Positions 53,001-60,588 of a stretch of 64,000 nt of DNA are shown here, piece after piece. Both the position numbers and the translations under genes were made by a program. Position 1 is the first letter of the stretch, and every line of letters begins with the position of its first letter. The DNA lies in contig CAZPOR010000003.1 in the NCBI GenBank assembly GCA_964588325.1, forward strand, positions 206,835 through 270,834. The letters run 5' to 3'. Source of the stretch: Thiovibrio sp964588325. GTDB taxonomy: Bacteria > Desulfobacterota > Desulfobulbia > Desulfobulbales > Desulfurivibrionaceae. The notes under the pieces are model-generated. The model was not told the origin of the DNA. It worked only from the letters and a program-made list of their open reading frames with translations, and did not search any database.

Positions 53001-53703
53001 TCAGACGGAGAATTCCCCGCAGTTGCGGGAGCAAGTGCGGGAACAGCTTATGTTTTACGGCTATCCCGAACCGTGGCTTGCCCCGGTCTGCCGGGCTTTT
53101 GGCGAGGTGCTCAAAACCCCCCTGCGGGCAAGGGATGTTTTTTGTCTTGCGGATATCGGCGACGATCAAAGGATCAGCGAGATGCCTTTCACCTTTCCGG
53201 TGGGCGCAGGGTTGGGCGAGGATGCCTGCCTCTCCGCCGAACTCCTGGCCCGGCCGTTTCTCGACCATCCCCAGGGGATTCCCGCCGGGTATGCCGAGAG
53301 CCTGCGCGCGTTACGCTTTATTCCGCTGCGGGGCTTTCTCAAGGGGTTTATTGATTTGGTCTGCGTTTTTCATGGCAAATGGTACCTGATGGATTACAAG
53401 AGCAACCATCTCGGGCTCAGCCGGGATGATTACGCTCGGGAGAAACTGCCTGCGGCCATGGCCCACCATCACTATTTTTTGCAATACCACATCTACACCG
53501 TGGCCCTGCACCGTTATCTGGGCAGCCGCTTGTCCGGCTATGCGTATGACCGGGATTTCGGCGGGGTTCTGTACCTGTTTATCAAAGGGATGCAGCCGGA
53601 CTCCGGGCCGGAATTCGGGGTGTTTGCCGACCTGCCGCCCCTGGCCCGCATTGAACAGCTCTCCGCGATATTTGAGAGTCTGGCCGGAGAGGGTGACGCA
53701 TGA
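50056..53703 (+). CDS. recB: Exodeoxyribonuclease V beta subunit RecB
   Basis: The 1215-residue UvrD-family helicase has Walker A ASAGTGKTY (residues 20-28), VTFTEAATAELHERIR, DEFQDTDPVQY, GDPKQAIYGFRGADIY, VTIHRSKGLEYPIV, and AYVAMTRARHG. The C-terminal nuclease keeps GFIDLVCVF near residue 1096 and DYKSN near residue 1112. It is the helicase-nuclease motor of RecBCD. The 4-base overlaps (ATGA) with recC and recD show translational coupling. Confidence 0.97.
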   Translation: MSRGFDPLLIATTGVQLIEASAGTGKTYSITSLYLRLVLERRLTVEQILVVTFTEAATAELHERIRSRLRTALQGFQDQDGGNDPFLCQLLERSTDHEADRRLLARAVSDIDKAAVSTIHGFARRVLQQQALETGLPFELELTGATQRLGQEIADDYWSSFFYALDHRLASLVRQGISPAQLRGLTQEAIRHGDFAIVGEIPAEEELPVLGQEYCRLYTEARDCWQEQREPLAQYFARAEGLTAPFAMMLTNGLLDRLADFFAQDEPAAFGVPRHTQLLGGENIFQPDGKVFTPAALKKGLVRNNPFFGVWGRLVALAEVMARSTKSRFLAGAARYIRAELPKRLLAVQQQSFDELLTGLDRALRGAQGAPLAQAIRSRFPVALIDEFQDTDPVQYRIFRTIYGQGGKEALFLIGDPKQAIYGFRGADIYAYLEAAGRAESEKHTMTTNWRADRKMVAALNALFGGLARPFVDGRISYPQVAARPGAEDLWQSPSLGSSPLQFLALPEGICGVKGKRLVKKQLEPLIPGLVAGDIAGLLAGDARIGDRSVRAGDIAVLVRTNVQAAEIQEALRSRGVNGVLQSKASVWASIEAQECLRLLAAVAEPGNEQLLRKALATTMLGFTGNDLDRLSQTESELYALMGRVAAWQEVWRKNGVMRMLLAAWQEHSVTGRLLVLEDGERRLTNLRHLGELLQETESRNHFSPEMLVDWLSQTITAGESGEEAELRLESDEDGVQLVTIHRSKGLEYPIVYCPYLCQGGSGISKQPFVSLHDPEDGWQGRIVLFPDDATRALASGERFAEELRLAYVAMTRARHGCHIFWAPVSGYDGSALAWLLHGDQTEPETAGSLKGLQEQLKGCTGQELLARLQARAKVSEGWLVRQVHVAPVPAGKTAKPGVPPPLSCRIPGRTLKQVWRIGSFSHLTAQSGHDFGEREPEAGAEDLAPSLAMESASASQLPLAQFPKGPVAGNFFHSLFERISFQTENSPQLREQVREQLMFYGYPEPWLAPVCRAFGEVLKTPLRARDVFCLADIGDDQRISEMPFTFPVGAGLGEDACLSAELLARPFLDHPQGIPAGYAESLRALRFIPLRGFLKGFIDLVCVFHGKWYLMDYKSNHLGLSRDDYAREKLPAAMAHHHYFLQYHIYTVALHRYLGSRLSGYAYDRDFGGVLYLFIKGMQPDSGPEFGVFADLPPLARIEQLSAIFESLAGEGDA

Positions 53704-55577
53704 TCAGGGAGATTGAACAGCTCATCGCCAATGGCACCCTGGATCAGTTCGACCGCTATTTTGCCGGAACCCTCCAGCGGGTTGCCCCCAGCGCAACCAC
53801 ACGGACCCTTATCCTCGCCGCCCTAACACGAAAGGCGGTGGGCAATGGCCATGTCTGCCTTGATCTCAAGCGGCTGCTGGCTGGAGCCTCTGAAAAAAGT
53901 CCCCTCCCCCTCGGCGGGGGAGGGTTAGGGAGAGGGGGAACCAGCGATGATCCCGGCAGCTCGCAACTTCACCTACCCTCCAGCCCCCTCCCGGCAGCAG
54001 TGACAACGGCGAGGGCGGGGGAGTCAACGCCCTCGCTTGCAGAGCTGATAGCGGAGCTCCAGAAAAGCCCCTTGGTGAGCCGGGATGGCAATCTAGCCCC
54101 GTTGGTGCTCGAAGGCCCGCGCCTTTACCTGCAACGCTACTGGCGGTATGAGGAGGAGCTTGCCCAAGAGATTCGGACCAGGGCCGCACACCCGCTACCG
54201 GTGCGAGACGATCTGCTCGCATCCTGCCTGGCCCAACTTTTTACCGGCACAGAGCAGGATGGTCAACAACGCGCGGCCTGCGCCGGGATCTTCCGGGAGC
54301 GTCTGGGCCTGATCACCGGCGGGCCCGGCACCGGCAAGACCACCCTGGTTGCCAAGTATCTGGCCCTGCTCCTGCTCTATGCCAAGGCTGCTGGAGAACC
54401 GCTGCCGCGGATCCTGCTTCTTGCGCCCACCGGCAAGGCAGCGGCCCGGCTCACCGAGTCCCTGCAGAAAAAAACCGGGGAATCGTCCTTGCCGCAGGAG
54501 CTGGTTGCGGTCTTGCCCACCCGGGCGGCGACCATCCATCGCGCTCTGGGCTACCGGCCCGAGCATCCGACCACCTTCCGGCATAACCGAGGCAATCCCT
54601 TGTCCTGCGAGGTGGTAGTGGTGGATGAGGCGTCGATGATCGACGTGGCCCTCATGGCCAAGCTCTTTGCCGCAGTGATGCCCACGGCCCGGCTGGTCCT
54701 GCTCGGCGACAAGGACCAGCTCGCTTCGGTGGAGGCAGGGTCCATCCTGGGGGATATCTGTGGCGCGGTTTTGGGCAACGGAGCCGGGCATGGGGAAAAT
54801 CCCCTGGCCCGGTGCGTTGTCCGGCTTGCGGAGAGCTTCCGTTTCTCGCCGCAGGAGGGGATCGGCGCCCTGGCTTGTGCAGTACACGCCGGAAATCCGG
54901 AAGAGGCTGTTTTTCGAGCGCAACAGGGTTCGCCGGAGGTCATTTTGCTGCCGCCTCTGGTGCAGGGTGATCTGGCACATCCCCTGGCGAAAATGATCCT
55001 GGCCGGATTTCGTCCTTTTCTGGAGGCTGCCGATCCCCTTGCGGCCCTGGCGCTGTTTGAGCGATTCCGGTTGCTCTGCGCCCACAGGCTCGGGCCGATG
55101 GGGGTTTCCTCCCTGAACCGCTACGCGGAAAAAGTTCTGGCCCGCAACCGGCTGATCGAACCCGACACCACATGGTACAGGGGAAGACCGGTGCTGATCC
55201 AGACCAACTCGTACCCGTTGCGGCTCTTTAACGGCGAGACCGGCATTCTCTGGCCCGGGGAAGATGGCGAGGGACTCAAGGCCTTTTTCTTTGCTGAAAA
55301 TCGTGAGGAGGTTCGTTCCTTTTCCCTGCGCCAGTTGCCAGCGCACGAAACAGCCTTTGCCATGACCATCCACAAGAGCCAGGGGTCTGAATTCGACCGG
55401 GTTGCCCTGGTCCTGCCAGGGGAGGAGTCGGCCCTGTTGAGCAGGGAACTTTTGTATACCGGCATCAGCCGGGCCCGGCGTCAGGTCGCCCTGGTCGGGA
55501 GGCCCCAGGAGATTGAAGCCGCGGTGGGCAGACCGGTGGAACGGGCCTCGGGACTTGGAGAAAAATTGACCGCCTGA
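53700..55577 (+). CDS. recD: Exodeoxyribonuclease V alpha subunit RecD, with in-frame repeat insertion
   Basis: The 625-residue SF1B helicase has Walker A GGPGTGKTTL (residues 206-215), LLAPTGKAAARL, VVVDEASMIDVALM, LLGDKDQLASVEAG and the C-terminal TIHKSQGSEFDRV plus YTGISRARRQVALVG. It is the 5'-3' motor of RecBCD. Residues about 63-114 (SPLPLGGGGLGRGG...LPSSPLP...) come from a palindromic repeat that keeps the frame open, in the N-terminal region before the helicase core. The gene still looks functional. Confidence 0.93.
   Translation: MIREIEQLIANGTLDQFDRYFAGTLQRVAPSATTRTLILAALTRKAVGNGHVCLDLKRLLAGASEKSPLPLGGGGLGRGGTSDDPGSSQLHLPSSPLPAAVTTARAGESTPSLAELIAELQKSPLVSRDGNLAPLVLEGPRLYLQRYWRYEEELAQEIRTRAAHPLPVRDDLLASCLAQLFTGTEQDGQQRAACAGIFRERLGLITGGPGTGKTTLVAKYLALLLLYAKAAGEPLPRILLLAPTGKAAARLTESLQKKTGESSLPQELVAVLPTRAATIHRALGYRPEHPTTFRHNRGNPLSCEVVVVDEASMIDVALMAKLFAAVMPTARLVLLGDKDQLASVEAGSILGDICGAVLGNGAGHGENPLARCVVRLAESFRFSPQEGIGALACAVHAGNPEEAVFRAQQGSPEVILLPPLVQGDLAHPLAKMILAGFRPFLEAADPLAALALFERFRLLCAHRLGPMGVSSLNRYAEKVLARNRLIEPDTTWYRGRPVLIQTNSYPLRLFNGETGILWPGEDGEGLKAFFFAENREEVRSFSLRQLPAHETAFAMTIHKSQGSEFDRVALVLPGEESALLSRELLYTGISRARRQVALVGRPQEIEAAVGRPVERASGLGEKLTA
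53889..54040. repeat. Palindromic REP/MITE-like element inside recD
   Basis: A G/C-rich element with a perfect 9-base hairpin CCCTCCCCC-TCGGC-GGGGGAGGG (53902-53924) is followed by AGGGAGAGGGGG. A complementary C-rich arm (CCTCCAGCCCCCTCCC) and a GAGGGCGGGGGAG block near 54010-54022 complete it. Such elements usually lie between genes. Here it is read in frame as a Gly/Pro/Ser-rich peptide without stop codons. Confidence 0.7.
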
Positions 55578-56066
55578 ATGGGATTTTCCGGCCAAAGCTG
55601 ATATCGTGGGGCAAAAAAAACTGAACCGGGGCGCCCATTGTGCAGCAGAAGTGATACAGGCAACTCTCGTTATGCGGGGGGAATGTTGTGCAGACATCCC
55701 CGTTGACATCCTGCCTGGGCGCAAAGAATGACCGCGGCCTTTCCGCCTCGCCGCCACTCCCTCACAGCACCAGGATTCATCGGCATAGGCGTCTTGCGGG
55801 CGGCGAGGCGCTGGAAGCACGCCAGACATCCCGAATACATATCCCGGCAATCGAGGTGAACGCAGAAATCCGAGGATGTTTTTCCGGAGTTTTCCGACAA
55901 CCACTCCCGCGAGTTTACTGTTTCCCGTATCGTTTTTTCTCCTACAGGGTCAAGGAAAATGTCGTCTGGCTCATGGCTGCTGCGTGACGAGGCGCACGGT
56001 TGCAGGAGAGCCGGAATCAGGGGCAAAACGCATATTTTTCAAGACTTGACCACATGACTTGATCCC
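55578..56066. other. 489-base intergenic region after recD
   Basis: I see no supported gene. Short open frames on both strands have no coding character or ribosome sites. The region is moderately G/C rich, without clear repeats. It must hold the promoter of the receiver-PAS gene that follows. Confidence 0.45.
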
Positions 56067-57401
56067 GTGACTCCTCACCCAGAGAATCCCGATCCCGGCC
56101 CGAATGCTCCCCGCATTCTCGTCGTGGATGACGACCCGGCTGACCTGCAGGTCGTCCGCAACATCCTGGGACTCGAAGGGATGGTGGTGACCGTTGCTGC
56201 CGGCGGCCACGAAGCGTTGACGCTCATGGATACGGGCGAGGTTTTCGACCTGGTGCTGCTGGAAGGGATGGTGCAGGGGATGACCGGTTTCGCGCTCTGC
56301 CGCGAGATCCGCCGACGCCACAACCATGACGAATTGCCGGTGCTCGTGCTCGCCGACAAAAAAAAACCCGCTGACCTGACCGAGGGGCTCAACAGCGGGG
56401 CCAACGATTATCTTGGCAAGCCTTTTACCCGTGAAGAGCTGCTGGCCCGGGTATCTGCCCAGCTCAAGGTGCGCGCGGCCCACGAAATGGCGCTGGAGAA
56501 CAATCGCCTGCGTTGTGAGCTGGAGCTGCGCGCCCAGGCCGAATTGGCGTTGCGTCTGGTGCATCGGCGGTTGGCCGGGATGCTCCATGCCCTTCCGGTA
56601 CCGATGCTCGCCATCAACGGGAGCCATGAAATCGCTTTTTGCACTCGTGCTTTTGCGGAGCGTTTCGGCTACCGCGCCCATGGCCTGCTCGGGAAGAGTG
56701 CGCAGATCTTTTTTGGCGCCTCGGTTGAAACGCTGGAAACCTGGTTTGCGCTCCTTGAGGCTCCCGGGGCAGTCCTTCCCGTCGGCGGAGCGTTTCTTCT
56801 GCTCGCGGAAGCCGATGGCACACCGTGGTCGGGCCGGGTAGTGCCTGCCGCCCTGGAATTGGAAAACGAGCGCCTTCTGCTGTTGCTGTTGGATGAAACC
56901 TCGTCCGTCGCCGCTTCTCTTCGCTGGATCCATGATCTCTCCCTGAATCGTCGCATGTTGCTGCAGATGGAAGAGACTCTCAACTGTTTTTCCCCGCTGA
57001 TCCTGGAACAAGATCCGGGAATCATTGACCAACTGTACGCCGTAGACCGTTCTCTGGCGCGGATATGCCGGGAACTGACTCCTGAGGCCCCAGGCCGGAA
57101 CCCCCGGCAACTGATCGTCGAGGCCATGCAACTGGCGCTCGATCTGTGGATTGAAACCACCCTGACCACCAAGGCAGATCTGGCGCGACGTAGCGGCCAG
57201 TGGGCAGTTTACGTCAATCAGGACGGATGGGAACGGACCCAGACTTTGGACCGCTATCTGGCCATCCATACGCTTCCTGCAAGACCCCGCCTCAAAAAAG
57301 TACTCCTCACCGGCGATTTCGTCCTGGCGAACGCCCCTGCCGATACTCCCCTGCGCCGGCGGTGCGCCTCCGCGCTGGCGCGTCTGCGGGAGATGCACTG
57401 A
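56067..57401 (+). CDS. Receiver-like (Glu for Asp) PAS protein of unknown output
   Basis: The 444-residue protein has a receiver fold (residues 15-135: ILVVDDDPADLQVV, GANDYLGKPFTREELL) in which the phosphoacceptor site reads LVLLEGMVQGMTGF, with Glu in place of Asp. That can mimic permanent phosphorylation. A coiled segment leads to a PAS domain (about 165-290). The last 150 residues are helical (ETLNCFSPLILEQDPGIIDQLYAV...) and unrecognised, with no kinase, GGDEF or HTH signature. The start is a GTG with no good ribosome site. It immediately precedes the DUF2589 cluster. Confidence 0.7.
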   Translation: MTPHPENPDPGPNAPRILVVDDDPADLQVVRNILGLEGMVVTVAAGGHEALTLMDTGEVFDLVLLEGMVQGMTGFALCREIRRRHNHDELPVLVLADKKKPADLTEGLNSGANDYLGKPFTREELLARVSAQLKVRAAHEMALENNRLRCELELRAQAELALRLVHRRLAGMLHALPVPMLAINGSHEIAFCTRAFAERFGYRAHGLLGKSAQIFFGASVETLETWFALLEAPGAVLPVGGAFLLLAEADGTPWSGRVVPAALELENERLLLLLLDETSSVAASLRWIHDLSLNRRMLLQMEETLNCFSPLILEQDPGIIDQLYAVDRSLARICRELTPEAPGRNPRQLIVEAMQLALDLWIETTLTTKADLARRSGQWAVYVNQDGWERTQTLDRYLAIHTLPARPRLKKVLLTGDFVLANAPADTPLRRRCASALARLREMH

Positions 57402-57765
57402 TCGTTTCCCTGCCAAAGCGCCGTCCTGTTCGTCTATTCGCGTAATATGTCCAAAAAACAAGTAGTTATGCCATTATTAACAATAATTAACGAGATGGTT
57501 TCTTGTGTTTTCGCCTGAAGATGTGGGATTGGTTTGTCAGGCGGACAGTGTGCGCCAAAGTTGTTTTTGTGTGATGAATTTTTTGTTCAGTATCCCGTAA
57601 TTATTGATAAATTTTATGATTCCATCTCGGGGAAAAGGGTGAATTTTCCCTGGACTCTAACTTGAAAAGGAGGGATGCGTATGCCGTAGAAAAAAGACGA
57701 TGCAGGCAGGGGCCGGTTTCCATATGGAGAGCATTTCATAACACACAGCAAGGAGGACGTAAAAA
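57402..57765. promoter_or_regulatory. A/T-rich leader region upstream of the DUF2589 cluster
   Basis: This 364-base stretch has no substantial gene. It is A/T-rich at 57455-57630, as expected for a promoter. It contains a 7-base hairpin GGGAAAA (57631-57637) / TTTTCCC (57645-57651) and a strong ribosome site (AAAAGGAGGG) right before a four-codon ORF, ATG CGT ATG CCG TAG (57675-57689). The real cluster start follows a second AAGGAGG at 57751. I cannot fix a promoter. Confidence 0.4.
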
Positions 57766-58410
57766 ATGGCAGGTGAACTTGTAAATATGTCGGATCAATT
57801 CAAGGGGTTGCCGATGGGCGACCTCATCGGAGGCCCCCTCAATGCGGCCTGCGAGGCCCAGGTAAAATTGGCGCAGGCGACTGCCGATTTCATCAAGGTT
57901 ATCGGATTTCTCCCGCCGAGCAATGCTGACGATCCTTACAGCGGCGGAACACGAACAGCCACGTTCAAATTCAAGAGGCCGGTTGACAACCCTGCGGTCA
58001 AACCGGGCGAACCGGGTTCGACCATGGAGGAGGAAGTCGAGATGTGCGTGCCTCTGCTCGCCATCGTCAAGGTTCCGAATCTGAGCATCACCACGGTTGA
58101 TGTTACGTTCGACATGGAGGTTAAGTCATCTTTTTCCTCGAAGGAGTCTACCGACGCCCAAGCCTCGCTGTCGGCGGAGATGTCCTTTGGATGGGGATGC
58201 TTCAAGGGCTCGGTGAAAGTCCAGGGCTCGGTGGCGACCCACAAGGAAAACGCGCGTAGTTCGGATAACTCAGCGAAATATCATGTGTCGGTTCATGCCG
58301 AGGACAAGGGCATGCCGGAAGGCCTTGCCAGGGTCATGGATATTTTGCAGACCGCGTGCGCTCCCCGCGCGATCGGACCGGCGAAGCCGGTGGCAGCCTT
58401 GGCAGCCTAA
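57766..58410 (+). CDS. DUF2589-family protein
   Basis: The 214-residue protein MAGELVNMSDQFKGLPMGDL fits DUF2589 proteins closely: the LPMGDLIGGPLNAACEAQ start, then a core of VPLLAIVKVPNLSITTVDV and VTFDMEVKSSFSSKES, followed by a Ser/Ala-rich segment and a short tail. The family has no known function. No signal peptide or membrane segment is seen. It leads a cluster of small genes, two of which share its core. A strong AAGGAGG site suggests high expression. Confidence 0.88.
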   Translation: MAGELVNMSDQFKGLPMGDLIGGPLNAACEAQVKLAQATADFIKVIGFLPPSNADDPYSGGTRTATFKFKRPVDNPAVKPGEPGSTMEEEVEMCVPLLAIVKVPNLSITTVDVTFDMEVKSSFSSKESTDAQASLSAEMSFGWGCFKGSVKVQGSVATHKENARSSDNSAKYHVSVHAEDKGMPEGLARVMDILQTACAPRAIGPAKPVAALAA

Positions 58411-58519
58411 GGGCCTGCTTCGGCGAAAACAATGAGAAGCTGAAGTAGCAGCGAACTTTTACCCATCACGGCCCGGGGCGTCGTCAGGCGCACCCGGCGC
58501 CGTCCGATATCGAGGGAAC

Positions 58520-58777
58520 ATGTTTGACCTTACGGAAGTTAAATACATAAAACGCATCACCGTTGGAAGCGACAATCCGGCCCGGATGAGCACCTCGGAA
58601 GAGATCGAGGCGGCGACTGCCTTGCTCAACAAGTGTCTGACCGGTACGCCCAAGGGCTGCATCCTCGCCACGGAAAAAAGTTTTGCCGTACTGCAGATGG
58701 GCGAACATCAGGTGGTGCTCCAGTGGATCGTCTACCACATCGGCTTTACCAGAAAGCCGGTCTGGCTTGATGACTGA
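58520..58777 (+). CDS. Small conserved-looking protein of the DUF2589 cluster
   Basis: I do not recognise this 85-residue protein (MFDLTEVKYIKRITVGSDNP...). It has no signal peptide, a beta-rich start, a helix (SEEIEAATALLNKCLTG), then a strand-like KGCILATEKSFAVLQMG and an aromatic C-terminus. GAGGGAAC precedes the ATG. It lies 109 bases after the first DUF2589 gene and 17 before the next gene, so it belongs to the same unit. Confidence 0.65.
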   Translation: MFDLTEVKYIKRITVGSDNPARMSTSEEIEAATALLNKCLTGTPKGCILATEKSFAVLQMGEHQVVLQWIVYHIGFTRKPVWLDD

Positions 58778-58794
58778 TTCGGGGACGGATTCTT

Positions 58795-59466
58795 ATGGGC
58801 AATAGAAGTTTCGATGATCTGCTTGAGGCGTTTCAGTCGGCCTTGGTTGCCGCCCAGGACTCTGTGCGGATACGGCGGGAACAATCGATTCGCCGAGGGG
58901 GCGAGGCCGATGAAGACGGAGGGGGGCGCGCTTCTTTCCTCACTTTTGCCATTCCGCGAAACGGTGCGGATGGAGACGCATACGAGATGTTGTCCGTGCC
59001 TGTCTCAAGTTTCCGGACACAGCACCGCCCGCGGATATCCATGCTCTCGCTGGAATTCGAATGCGACGTGAGGGAAAAAGGAATTCCCGGGGCATCCCGG
59101 CGCTATTCCTTGGCTATACCGGCGCGCAATCAAAGAAGGTGGTGGCGCAAAAAACGGCGGCGGATGCAAATTGTTTTCCATGGAATCGACCGGCCTGCCG
59201 GCGAAGTCAGAATGGACGGCAGATTGCTTACGGAGATTCCCCGATACGGCGGTGCGGGCAAAGGCTGTTCGGCGCCCGCGGCAAAAAAGTCAATATTTTT
59301 AAAACTGCTCGATTTCCTGCGGAACGCAGGGCAACCGCAACGATTCGTCCTGACCGTGGAACAGTCGGCAAGAGTCAGGGAAATAATGGAACAAACGGAT
59401 GCCGGAACACTGACGGCTGATGCAAAACCGACATGGAAGAAAGCAATTTTTGCAAAGGAACTCTAG
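58795..59466 (+). CDS. Divergent DUF2589-like protein with basic insert
   Basis: The 223-residue protein starts MGNRSFDDLLEAFQSALVAAQDSV, the same helix pattern as the DUF2589 protein at 60000 (PLNDLIEALAGAVIEAQDNI), followed by SVPVSSFRT and RISMLSLEFECDV, aligning with the core of the other two. A strongly basic tract (RNQRRWWRKKRRRM) and a long C-terminal region are unique to it. Membership of DUF2589 is an inference from this shared pattern. It lies between the small ORF and the lipoprotein gene. Confidence 0.65.
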   Translation: MGNRSFDDLLEAFQSALVAAQDSVRIRREQSIRRGGEADEDGGGRASFLTFAIPRNGADGDAYEMLSVPVSSFRTQHRPRISMLSLEFECDVREKGIPGASRRYSLAIPARNQRRWWRKKRRRMQIVFHGIDRPAGEVRMDGRLLTEIPRYGGAGKGCSAPAAKKSIFLKLLDFLRNAGQPQRFVLTVEQSARVREIMEQTDAGTLTADAKPTWKKAIFAKEL

Positions 59467-59478
59467 GAGGATAGAAAA

Positions 59479-59931
59479 ATGAACATGCACAGTTTCGGGA
59501 AAAAAACAACCGTCACCCTTGTGTTTCTGGCCATCGTCAGCGCCGTCCTATTGCTGGGTTCGGGATGTCATGCCGGGGGGGATACGGTTTTTGAGGGGAC
59601 GTGGACCGGAGAAGTACAGGCGCCGGGCGGTGCAAACAGTTCGGTGGTAAATCTTTCCCTCAAGGCACGACAAGACAAATCGGCATTGAGATACGAAGAT
59701 CCGCGCGGCTGCACCCTCACGGTTAAATTCTTGAAAAATGCCGGGGACAATGGCCGGGAGTATGCGCTTGCTGAGTCAACGGGCGGATTCTGTGACAAAT
59801 TGTCGCCAGGCAAACTTTCCCTGCAGAAACTCGACGCCAATACTCTTTCGTGCGAGTTGACCTCCCAGGACGGCATATCGCCAAAAATATCGGAAAAGGG
59901 TCAGTTGCGCCGGGTTGGCAAAAAGCCCTGA
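59479..59931 (+). CDS. Small secreted lipoprotein
   Basis: The 150-residue protein has a lipoprotein signal peptide with lipobox LGSGC at C30, then a beta-rich body (FEGTWTGEVQAPGGANSS, LTVKFLKNAGD, LSLQKLDANTLSCELTSQDG). FEGTWTGEV resembles starts of small lipocalin-like or META-type proteins, but this is not enough for a call. AGGAGG precedes the ATG. It places part of the cluster at the cell envelope. Confidence 0.8.
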   Translation: MNMHSFGKKTTVTLVFLAIVSAVLLLGSGCHAGGDTVFEGTWTGEVQAPGGANSSVVNLSLKARQDKSALRYEDPRGCTLTVKFLKNAGDNGREYALAESTGGFCDKLSPGKLSLQKLDANTLSCELTSQDGISPKISEKGQLRRVGKKP

Positions 59932-59999
59932 ATCAGGGGGCAGCAGTCCCATTTATAGCGGTGCCCGGAGAGGAAAACAACTGAAAGCAAGGAGAACAC

Positions 60000-60515
60000 A
60001 TGGCCAGCAACATACCACTGAACGATCTGATCGAGGCGTTGGCGGGCGCCGTCATAGAGGCCCAGGACAATATCGAGCAGCACCAGATTTCCAACCTGAT
60101 GGGGTATTTCGACAACCAGAACCGCCCCAAGAGTCTGGTTGTCAGAATGCCGTCGATTCATCCCCAGGCGGAGGAGGGGTCTGAAGATCTGTACCGGGCC
60201 CCCCTGTTGCCGCTCGTTTCTTCGAACATGCTGAAAATCAAGGACGTTGAAATCACCTTTGACGTGGATCTCGGCCAGTTGACGGAAGAGCCTGCGGCAC
60301 AGGCGGACAAGGCCAGTGGTGAAGACGGGCGGCAGGAACTCGAAGCCCCCAAAAAGAATATTTTTGTCGATATGGCCGGGGGCAAACAGAACAAGGCAGG
60401 GAGCATACACGTGGTTTTGCGCGTGGAGGGTTCGGAGCCGACAGAAGGCGCGGCCAGACTGATAAACCACCTGGCGCAGACGCAAGGGGTGTTCAAGACC
60501 TTCAAGGTGGAGTGA
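60000..60515 (+). CDS. DUF2589-family protein (short form)
   Basis: The 171-residue protein MASNIPLNDLIEALAGAVIE has the DUF2589 helical start. The core APLLPLVSSNMLKIKDVEI and ITFDVDLGQL matches VPLLAIVKVPNLSITTVDV and FDMEV of the first gene. An acidic loop and a strand pair (KAGSIHVVLRVEGSEP) follow, then an amphipathic helix at the end. No signal peptide. AAGGAGAAC precedes the ATG. Confidence 0.82.
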   Translation: MASNIPLNDLIEALAGAVIEAQDNIEQHQISNLMGYFDNQNRPKSLVVRMPSIHPQAEEGSEDLYRAPLLPLVSSNMLKIKDVEITFDVDLGQLTEEPAAQADKASGEDGRQELEAPKKNIFVDMAGGKQNKAGSIHVVLRVEGSEPTEGAARLINHLAQTQGVFKTFKVE

Positions 60516-60588
60516 ATGCTCGCATGAACAACGTGCGATACCGGTGACCGGCTTGACGAAGACCCCAGAACAAAAAGGAGGTGTATGA

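Noticed and set aside
48002..53268. Long minus-strand frames opposite recC and recB
   Set aside because: High G/C content leaves the antisense frames open; recB and recC have full family signatures and 4-base overlaps.
53889..54040. Repeats in recD as a CRISPR fragment
   Set aside because: There is no repeat-spacer periodicity; the element is one palindromic unit.
55670..56026. 118-codon minus-strand frame in the gap after recD
   Set aside because: No ribosome site, no similarity I can recognise and a composition unlike the neighbouring genes.
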